Source: Torymus aiolomorphi (lineage: Eukaryota; Arthropoda; Insecta; Hymenoptera; Torymidae). Taken from it: a stretch of DNA of 64,000 nucleotides. The stretch covers positions 213,265,376 through 213,329,375 of the forward strand of contig CM070873.1 in NCBI GenBank assembly GCA_036365515.1. The letters run 5' to 3'. Every line of letters starts with the position of its first letter. Position 1 is the first letter of the stretch. The translations under genes and the position numbers were made by a program. Shown here one piece after another: positions 56,713-64,000 of this stretch. Under the pieces are notes generated by a model. It was not told where the DNA came from. It did no database searches and worked only from the letters and a program-made list of their open reading frames with translations.

Positions 56713-58946
56713 GAACGAGAGTGGTGAAGTGAATGAGATTTTTACCTCGCGTGGTTACATTTACAGCCGCCTCGTTAGCACTTTTCCCCACTGCTCGTTT
56801 TTTCGACCAATCATGTTGTTTTCCCCCACTCCGTACTTCATAACCAATCACAATCGACCTCTCTTCACAGCTCAGAGATAAAAGGCACTGCGCTGACGAT
56901 GGAAAGTCAGTCCTCTGCTCGGAGTGTTCAAGAGCAGTTGTATAAAGATGGCACAAGAGTTTATGGATATAGGTCTTAACCTGTGGAAACTGTACATGAA
57001 CACTAGGAATGATGTTGCTAATGAAGATGACCGATGGTTATGGATGGGTGATGTCGCTCTACGCAGAGCCAGAAATTCATCACGAAACTTTTCAGAGGCC
57101 GAAAAGCTGCAATTTGAAGTTGCTGTTACACTTATAAAAAACGTGATGAATTTGATAAAAGAACATCGCATAAGAATTAACGCGAATAATCCTGCAGTCG
57201 TCGATCCAAGTAGCTCAAATCATGCGAATAATCCTGTCGTCGCCGGTGGCCTAAATCAATCTAACATCGCTCAAGATTGTAAGGATACAGCTCTTACGTT
57301 ATGGAGAGCGTACCAGGCCATACTGAGTGGCCGTGCTGATGATGACATCAATAGATACTTAGAGATGGGACATGCCGCTCTACTCAAAGTCCAAAATTCC
57401 TCGCAAAACTTGTCTGTGCCAGATAAGCAGAAACTTCAAGCTGGAGTCGCACTTAATAACAGCGTTCTGCATCTGTTGAGTGAACGTCGCGTAGGTACGG
57501 GTCTAAACGAAAATATTCCTGCAGAAAATAATCCTGTAGTCGTTTGGGACGACGTTCAGTCAGCCTTTGAAAACAGAATAAAGACAGGAGTTATTACTAA
57601 TCGAAGGCATCTCGATCTATTAGCTTTCATGAAAGATGCTAAAAAGCAGTTCATTGCGAAAGTGACTCAAGCTCTCGAGGAACATCCTGCTCTCAAAGTT
57701 AACACGGTCTTGGCTGCTGAGTACATAATTGTAAAGGATGACGAGGAAACTGTCGATATTAAATACTTTAATATAAAGACTGGCCCCATCTATTTGACGA
57801 CAGATTTAAATGAGTGGTTTGTGATGAATGTGCAGCAGCCTATCGACACAGAAATGGAAGAATTCCAAGAGCGAGAATCAGGCTGGTCCCTCAAATCTAT
57901 TTTGAATGTAGTTATAAATATTTATAAGTACAATCCAATGAGGGGGAGCTCTTTCATAGATTTGCCTCCGTTCATCGAAAACAAGAAGGCGTGTGTCAAC
58001 GTACAGAATGCTGATGATGAGTGTTTTAAATGGGCTGTTGTATCAGCATTACACCCAGCTAGAATAAATATAAATCGAGTATCGGCATATGCTTCACATA
58101 AAGATGAACTCAACTTTGACAGAATTGAATTTCCCGTAGATCCCAGAAAAATTAAAAAATTTGAAAAACAAAATGATGTTTCGATAAATCTCTATTATTT
58201 GAAGAAAATAGGAAAATTTTTTGACATCCTACCCCGGCACTTGACATCTTGCAAGAAAGAAAAGCATGTCAATTTACTTCTTGTTGAAAGTCATTATGTT
58301 GATGAGGAGGAAGAGGAAGAGACTCTCGATAGTTTTGACATAGTATTTAAAAATCACTATGTATAGATAAAAAATTTATCAAGACTATGTAGTCAACAGA
58401 TAGGTTCTCGTAACCATAAAACTTTTATCTGTGACTGATGTTTACATTTTTTCTGGACTGAAGAGAAGCTAACGAAGCATGTAACTGACTGTGTACAAAT
58501 TAATAAGTGTAAAATTACACTCCCATCTAAAAAAGATAGTATTTTACAGTTTAAAAACTTTCACTGTAAAAATCGAGTGCCATTCATAATATACGCCGAT
58601 TTTGAGTGTATATTGGAGCCAGTGATTGACAATGAACGGGCTGATCAAAGTCACAAACCATTCAGCGTGGGTTTCTTTATCAAATATAGCTATGACAATA
58701 GACTTTCAGAATATAAAAGCTACAGACAAGAGGGAGAAGAAACTGAATCTCCAGCTACATGGTTTATGCAAAGTCTTCACTCTTTGGCTGTGAAACTAAA
58801 TAATGCTTATAAAAATCCACGTCCAATGAATGACTTAACACCACTCGAAAATATAAGGTTCGACGGCGCTCGTGTATGTCACATTTGTGAGATGCCATTC
58901 ACCGACACTGACAAGAGAGTTTGTGACTACTGTCACTTTACAGGAA

Positions 58947-59015
58947 AGTGAGTATTTTTATTATTATTAATTTTCTTTTATTATTAATTTTCTATTATTT
59001 CTAAAATTATTACAG
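58947..59015 (+). other. Intron 1 of the polymerase gene, 69 bp
   Basis: gtgagt at 58947 and ttattacag ending 59015. Removing it joins ...HFTGK with [10 protein letters not shown], the expected order in this polymerase family. Confidence 0.85.
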
Positions 59016-59579
59016 ATATCGCGGACCTGCACATAACAAATGTAATATCAGCTTTCAAGATTCAAGAACGATTCCGATAGTATTTCACAAATTAAGTGGA
59101 TACGATTCGCATTTCTTTATTAGAGAAATAGCGACATGCTTCCCAGGACGTGTTTCACTTCTTCCACAAAGAAAAGAGAAGGAGAATTCGATACTTTAGA
59201 GTGCATATTCAAGCAAGAAGGATTCACTGATGAACAGATTGCACTTTTAAAAAGGAAAGGAGTGTTTCCTTATGACTATGTCACATCGTTTGAAAAGTTA
59301 AAGGAACCGAATCTTCCGTCGAAGGATGATTTTTTTAGCAGTTTATACAACACTCACATCAGCGATACGGATTATGAGCATGCCCAAAATGTTTGGCAGA
59401 GTTTTAACATTCATGATCTTGGGCAGTACTCTGACTTATACCTCAAGACAGACGTCATACTTTTGGCTGAAGTTTTTGAAAATTTTAGAAATAACTGTCT
59501 GGAAGCTTATGAGTTGGATCCTGCTCATTACTACACAACACCTGGACTGTCGTGGGATGCTATGCTTAAAAATACTCAG

Positions 59580-59638
59580 GTATAAATTTAATTATTAAAA
59601 ATAACACTTTATTATTCTCAAAAAAAATTCTTTTACAG
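59580..59638 (+). other. Intron 2 of the polymerase gene, 59 bp
   Basis: cag|gtataa at 59580 and ttcttttacag ending 59638. Removal joins LKNTQ with IKLELLTD in frame. Confidence 0.85.
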
Positions 59639-61405
59639 ATCAAACTCGAGCTTCTCACCGATGTAGACATGTTAATGTTTATCGAGAGAAGCATACGGGG
59701 AGGAGTCAGTCAGTGCTGTAATGGCTATGCCAAAGCGAACAACTCGTATATTAATGAAGGCTATAATGTTGACGAGGCTGAGAAATATTTAATGTATTTC
59801 GACGTCAACAATTTATACGGTTGGGACTGAGTTCTTACCATATGGCGGCTTTGAATGGGTGAAGAATGTAAACGAGCCAAACTTCTTTGACATCCCCAAC
59901 GACTGTGACTTTGGATACTTTGTTGAAGTGGACCTGAAGTACCTCGAAACACTCCATGATGCTCACAAAGACCTACCATTCTGTGCTGAGCACATGGCAC
60001 CTCCTGGTTCTAAACAACATAAATTGATGACAACGCTTCACGATAAACATCGATATGTGCTTCACTATAGAGCACTCAAGAAAGCTTTGAAACATGGCTT
60101 AGTTCTCATAAAAGTACATCGTGCCATTTAATTCCAGCAGAGTCCTTGGCTAAAGCAGTATATTGACTTAAACAGCGCAAAACGAAAGGAAGCCAAAAAC
60201 GAGTTTGAAAAAATGCTCTTCAAACTGTTTAACAACGTTGTTTATGGTAAGACAATGGAAAACGAGAGGAAACGCGTTGACGTGAAGCTAGTCACTAAGT
60301 GGAAAGGCCGCTATGGAGCTGAAGTACTTATTTCAAAACCAAATTTTCATAGCTCTGATATTTTTGATGAAAACCTTGTTGCTGTGCAGCTACTACGCAT
60401 GGAGATCTATCTCTATAAGGAAACCAATTTACATCGGATTGGCAGTTTTGGATTTGTCCAAGATATTAGTCCACAGGTTTCACTATGAGTACATGCGAGA
60501 TCGTGTAGGTGACCAAGGCAAGCTATTATACACCGAGACGGATAGTCTGATATACGAGGTGACAGGTGTCGATATGTACAACGTGATGCAACAGGATATT
60601 CAAGAATTCGACACGTTAGACTATCCGGAGATCAACCCGTTCAACATGCCACGAGCCAATAAAAAGAAGGTTGGCTTGATGAAAGATGAATGCACCGGTG
60701 AGATCATGTTGGAATTTGTCGGGCTGCGAAGCAAGATGTACAGCGTCAAGGTACAGAACCAAAAACCTATAAAGAAGGCAAAAGGCGTCAAGACTTATGT
60801 GGTTAAAGCCACGATCACCCCTGACGACTACGTCAAATGTCTTTGCGAGAACGTCATTATCACTCGTGAGCAGCATAACATTCGATCTCGGCATCACAAT
60901 TTTCACACCGAGAAAGAAAAGAAGATTGCCTTGAGTGCTCACGATGACAAGCGATGTCTACAGCCTGGCACGACAGATACCCTACCCTGGGCTCACTATA
61001 AAATAATGAAGGAAGCGATGGCCAATGAGGATGCACCTCGAGGGGAGGAGGGGGTCGAATCAACAAACGCCGCAGTGGAGACGGCCAATGAGGAATCACC
61101 TCGAGAGAAGGAGGGCGTCGAGCCGCCAAACGCCGCAACGGTAGTAGTGGGGAGTCCGCTATTTAACGAGGAGCAGCGACAGACGGAGCTTATTCGAGCA
61201 GTTGAACCGCTTAGCAGCAGCAATCAACAGCAATCATTGCATCAGAACACCCAGCTTCTCGCTGCACAACATCCGCTTCTTGTTGCTCAGCAGTCGCCCT
61301 TCACAGCTCGCCAACAACTACTTCTCGTAGACAATCCTCTCAAGAGGCCTTCGAAGACAATCCTTGACGAACCAGATAGTAAAAGAAAATTTAGAGAAAT
61401 CTAAG

Positions 61406-61479
61406 GTTAGTATTGCATTAAGAGAAAATAATTATATTTCATTGCTAAACATTAACTTAATTATATGTTTATGTTACAG
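61406..61479 (+). other. Predicted intron between polymerase stop and small downstream ORF
   Basis: aag|gttagt at 61406 and atgttacag ending at 61479, directly before ATG 61480. The small protein would start right at the exon border, so it may be made from a spliced message. Confidence 0.55.
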
Positions 61480-61779
61480 ATGGATCTTTCAAAGCTGAAT
61501 GCCATCGCTCGTGGGGGATTCCTTCCCACGAAAAAACTCTCCGATCTGCCGCAAGGAGCCAAATTTATGGTGACCAAATTAAAAATCGTGACGACAAAAT
61601 ATGGAACAAAAGTCGTCACCGAGCTGGACAGCGAGTTTGAGGTATTCTTGCCCAAGCGAGTATCAATAACCTTAATAGACGACGAGAAGCTTTTCAATGA
61701 GTTAGCGGATGCTGCAAACAAGTACGAACTCTTTTTAACTTGTCTCAACGCGACTAATATTGAATTTAGTGGAAAATAA
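61480..61779 (+). CDS. Small protein downstream of the Maverick-like polymerase (OB-fold candidate)
   Basis: A 99-residue intact frame, taken to start at ATG 61480 (MDLSKLNAIARGGFL) because a splice acceptor ends just before it. Two in-frame ATGs upstream (from 61465) lie in the predicted intron. The middle (GAKFMVTKLKIVTTKYGTKV, SEFEVFLPKRVS) looks like alternating beta strands. Proteins of this kind often follow such polymerases in insects; a single-strand DNA-binding role is a guess. It is well preserved compared with the polymerase. Confidence 0.6.
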   Translation: MDLSKLNAIARGGFLPTKKLSDLPQGAKFMVTKLKIVTTKYGTKVVTELDSEFEVFLPKRVSITLIDDEKLFNELADAANKYELFLTCLNATNIEFSGK

Positions 61780-62069
61780 GTGTTGTGAATATAGTTCTTG
61801 TAAATAAGTTAAAAATAAGTTATAGAATAAAAAAAAACGTTATTCGTGATTTAAAACTAGATGTTGCAAATAAGTAAAACTCTTATCTCGACGCGTTTAA
61901 TAAGTGATGTTAATATAATTAAGAAGCATTGTAAATAAGCATTAAAATTAGTTCTTGTAAAAACATATGTTAAAACAAATAATTTAAAGACATATAAGTT
62001 AATGAATAAACATTGTTCTTGATTTCACTTTAAAAAAAATTGTTTTTATTAAACATTCTATTTGCATGA
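61780..62069. other. AT-rich gap between converging genes
   Basis: Repeated 'gtaaataag' and 'taaaataagt'-type words; contains the 3' ends of the small plus-strand gene and the minus-strand integrase. No other gene. Confidence 0.6.
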
Positions 62070-62984
62070 TTACATATTTTTTTTATCAATCCAACTATTA
62101 TGTGAATTATCAAAACCAAGCCAATTTACAAAAATTTTATTTCCTTTTTTCTTAATTACTTTTTCTACAAGATAAATATCTGGAAACTTGGCTTTGAGCA
62201 ATTCTTGTTCATAGAAGCCGCCTGAGATGGGATGATCTTGATAGTCCTTCAGATGGTAAGTTGTTGGATTTGTAGCTGCTATACGTACAATTGTAAATAT
62301 CTCTGTAGACCAATTGGGAGTATATCCTTTATTAAATACTGCTTTAGCCTTGCTCACCTGGACTTTGTCACCAATTTTAAATTTTGGCTCAATCTGCTTA
62401 GTTATTTTGCTGGTAAATTTCCGTAGTATACCTGCTTCGTTAATGGATGTTACATCTTTAGGTTTTGCATCGATAGTACGATGTTTACGATTATTGTATA
62501 TGGTAAGTAAATCAGGTAAAATATCTAGCTACTTGTATTTGCCTCTCAAACTGAATTTTTTCCACATTGCACTTTTTAGCGTGCGATTGAAGCGTTCACA
62601 TATTGCTGCTTTTAGATTGCTATAGGTTGAATATAACTTTATTTTGTATGTGCTCATAAGTTTTTGAAAATCTGCGTTATAGAATTCTTTGCCTCTGTCG
62701 GTATGAAGATTCTTTGGTACTCTGCCTTTAACAAGCACAGATTTCATAGCTTCTGTGACATCTTTGCCTGTTTTTCTCTTTACAGGAACAGCCCATGCAT
62801 ATTTGGAGAAAATGTCGATTATAGTAAGCAGGTATCTATAGCCCTTATTATCTCGAGCATAAGGAATCATTTCGACGAGATCTGCTTGCCAAGTCTCGTC
62901 CAAACCACGCACGTCAAAGCTTCGACGTGTATAGTTACGCATTGCAGGTTTGTGCAGTTCTTCAACTAGCCTTTCATGTTCCAT
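62070..62984 (-). pseudogene. Maverick-like retroviral-type integrase with chromodomain-like tail, one stop
   Basis: A single frame from ATG 62984 to 62070 broken only by TAG at 62529-62531. The core shows the DDE triad: D in TWQADLVEM, D in LHTDRGKEF and E in AAICERFNRTLK, with YLLTIIDIFSKYAWAVP between. After the stop come FKIGDKVQV, an SH3-like DNA-binding part, and a C-terminal chromodomain-like segment (VEKVIKKKGNKIFVNWLGFDNSHNSWI). This arrangement is that of Maverick/Polinton integrases, which insert the element's linear DNA. It lies opposite the polymerase, tail to tail. The N-terminal zinc-binding part is short or missing. Confidence 0.9.
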
Positions 62985-62994
62985 GTTTGTGGAA

Positions 62995-63348
62995 TTACTG
63001 ATTGAATATTTGTGCCATAGCCTTTTTTATAGTCAAATTGTCAGCTTTTATTTGAGATATCTGTGCATCAACTTCAGCTCTGTGAGTGTCAACTATTTTA
63101 TGTATGTCATCCAGACTAGTTCTAAGTCTTGTAGTTATATCAATCATTCCTCGAATTTCTATTTGAATAATGTTTCGTAGTGTCTCTAAATTTACAATAT
63201 CGCTTGGTTGTTGATGTTCGGCAACATTGCATAATTTTTCATTTTCTATGTCGAAGTGTCCTTCAGATGGGACTTTAAAGCCAACGCCAGGTGGCCCTCG
63301 AATATCTTCGGTTTTTCCGAGGTTACGTCCAAACACGTCAACGCTCAT
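62995..63348 (-). CDS. Coiled-coil protein of the Maverick-like element (possible virion component)
   Basis: Intact 117-residue frame from ATG 63348. It starts MSVDVFGRNLGKTEDIRGPP and has a GVGFKV..EGHFDIENEKLCNVAEHQQPSDIVN segment, followed by a coiled coil (TRLRTSLDDIHKIVDTHRAEVDAQISQIK). The 'G.F.......N..L.NV..P...D.V' pattern is reminiscent of repeats in viral fibre or tail-like proteins, and similar ORFs are found near such integrases in my memory. It lies just upstream of the integrase, same strand, 10 bases apart, so the two may share a transcript. Function unproved. Confidence 0.55.
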   Translation of the reverse strand: MSVDVFGRNLGKTEDIRGPPGVGFKVPSEGHFDIENEKLCNVAEHQQPSDIVNLETLRNIIQIEIRGMIDITTRLRTSLDDIHKIVDTHRAEVDAQISQIKADNLTIKKAMAQIFNQ

Positions 63349-63579
63349 TTTGAGAATGAGTCATATATGCGTGTGCGCTCAATATATATAGCCTGCTTCA
63401 CGCAATTCCTCGATTATAGAGTGTATCTCATTTACATGACTTAGATTTCCGGCAGATCTTTCTGCTACTAGTAAGTGAAGCCGGTCAACCAGCTCGTTTG
63501 GATCGTCCCAGTACACATAGTCTAAAGCAGTATGTTTTTTCGCAATTTTATAACGAGGTAATGAGCCACCTTTAATCGA
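63349..63579. other. Short spacer, possible promoter of the minus-strand pair
   Basis: Contains 'atatatatag' (about 63384) upstream of the minus-strand ORF. The stretch at 63395-63570 may be a remnant of coding sequence (tcttcaggc-like text), but I cannot place it. Confidence 0.35.
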
Positions 63580-63888
63580 TTATCCGGTAATTGTTTTCGA
63601 GATAATATTGAACATTGGAGCAATAATATTATTAAATTTATTACTGTTATGAAAACGAATCTTTTCGTTCTTGTCATATCGCCTTTTGTGAGCAGACGAT
63701 AGTTTTAAAATTTTACGATAATTTTTTAAATCATCTAAACTTATATTATTTTTGGTTAAATGTAGCCAATGGTAGGTTTTTGTTATAGTTATAGAATTTG
63801 TAGCTAATGGCCGTACTACCGAGGTGTTTTTTATAAGTCTTCCATGACAATGTCTGCCAAGATTCTTTACGAAGTTCTTATCAAACAA
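63580..63888 (-). CDS. Unrecognised 102-residue ORF
   Basis: Lysine, asparagine and histidine-rich, without clear motifs (RHCHGRLIKN, KRRYDKNEKIRFHNSNKFNN). It may belong to the Maverick-like element or be chance coding on the complement of the Penelope-like element. Low confidence that it is a gene. Confidence 0.25.
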   Translation of the reverse strand: MFDKNFVKNLGRHCHGRLIKNTSVVRPLATNSITITKTYHWLHLTKNNISLDDLKNYRKILKLSSAHKRRYDKNEKIRFHNSNKFNNIIAPMFNIISKTITG

Positions 63889-63907
63889 TCTAAAAGAACC
63901 AAATTCA

Positions 63908-64000
63908 CATGTAGATAATAGTTTTAAACTAAGAGAACAAATAGATAATTTCCAAATCCCACCTGATTTTGTAATAATTAGCCTTGATGTAGTAAGTCTT
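63908..64000 (+). pseudogene. Start of a Penelope-like reverse transcriptase, cut by the window end
   Basis: From about 63914 one plus-strand frame reads DNSFKLREQIDNFQIPPDF and then VIISLDVVSL at the edge. 'hP.....SLDVVSLF' is the first palm motif of Penelope-like elements. Nothing recognisable of the element lies to the left, so it is 5'-truncated or its earlier part is too diverged. Confidence 0.7.

Larger units (their letters stand above)
56948..61404 (+). pseudogene. Maverick/Polinton-like family B DNA polymerase with N-terminal extension, degraded
   Basis: ATG 56948 has a good context (aaagatgg). The first 470 residues hold two related segments (DIGLNLWKLYMN, DTALTLWRAYQA), then a CFKWAVVSALHP region and, past a TAG at 58364, a zinc finger with a TGA inside it. 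The polymerase follows: exonuclease motifs YADFEC (58590), GYDSHFF (59098), YLKTDVILLAEVF (59438); polymerase motifs DVNNLYG (59800), NNVVYGKT (60231), YTETDSLIYE (60528). Motif C normally reads D-T-D; here the first aspartate is glutamate. Other breaks: frame loss near 59090-59160 and 59826, a stop near 60129 and a frame change near 60415. Two introns interrupt it. The C-terminal tail (60990-61400) is a low-complexity extension with an internal repeat. This type copies DNA by protein priming. Confidence 0.88.

Overview
This is a eukaryotic, AT-rich window made almost entirely of repeats and transposable elements. I see no ordinary host gene, tRNA or rRNA. The mix of families (R1-clade and LOA/I-type non-LTR retrotransposons, Ty3/gypsy, mariner, pogo-like, piggyBac-type MITE, Academ-like, Maverick/Polinton-like and Penelope-like elements) together with the 60-80 bp introns points to an arthropod, most likely an insect and perhaps an ant. 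That assignment is inference from family composition, not from a diagnostic gene.

Layout. 1-2720: about five tandem copies of a 430-440 bp AT-rich unit. 2742-3990: truncated pogo/jerky-like transposase on the minus strand with two doublets of a 16-bp motif upstream. 4003-5608: 3' end of a Ty3/gypsy element. 5609-6541: LTR-like unit with a TATA box. 7195-12314 and 20373-20967: a second, more complete but broken Ty3/gypsy pol and its 3' tail. This copy is interrupted by a 377-bp Penelope/hammerhead-like insert (13-bp duplication) and by an 8-kb Academ-like DNA transposon (12315-20369) with 1.2-kb inverted repeats and a TGA duplication. 20968-23346: second copy of the LTR-like unit, carrying a 920-bp solo LTR and a 545-bp TA-flanked insert. 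23893-30140: two R1-clade non-LTR elements bounded by (AAT)n/(ATT)n tracts; the second is split by a deleted mariner.

30560-42121: about 125 copies of a 92-bp satellite with higher-order structure (14-mer, about 1.29 kb), ending in a head-to-head inversion. The inverted block resumes at 51816-52445. Between these lies a non-LTR element, which contains a complete-length 6-kb LOA/I-type element (13-bp duplication), which itself contains a 149-bp piggyBac-type MITE (TTAA). This is a four-level nest.

52446-55000: short inverted and tandem repeats, then four copies of a ~260-bp unit. 55383-63348: a decayed Maverick/Polinton (adintovirus-like) element. It has a protein-primed-type family B DNA polymerase with zinc-finger N-terminal part and two short introns, a small downstream protein, a retroviral-type integrase with chromodomain-like tail on the opposite strand, and three minus-strand accessory ORFs. 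63900-64000: the start of a Penelope-like reverse transcriptase running off the window.

Nearly every coding region is broken by stops or frameshifts. The Academ-like gene is the exception in kind: its only three breaks are one-base indels in homopolymer runs, so it may be intact in the real genome. The window reads as satellite-rich heterochromatin in which insertion order can be worked out from target-site duplications.
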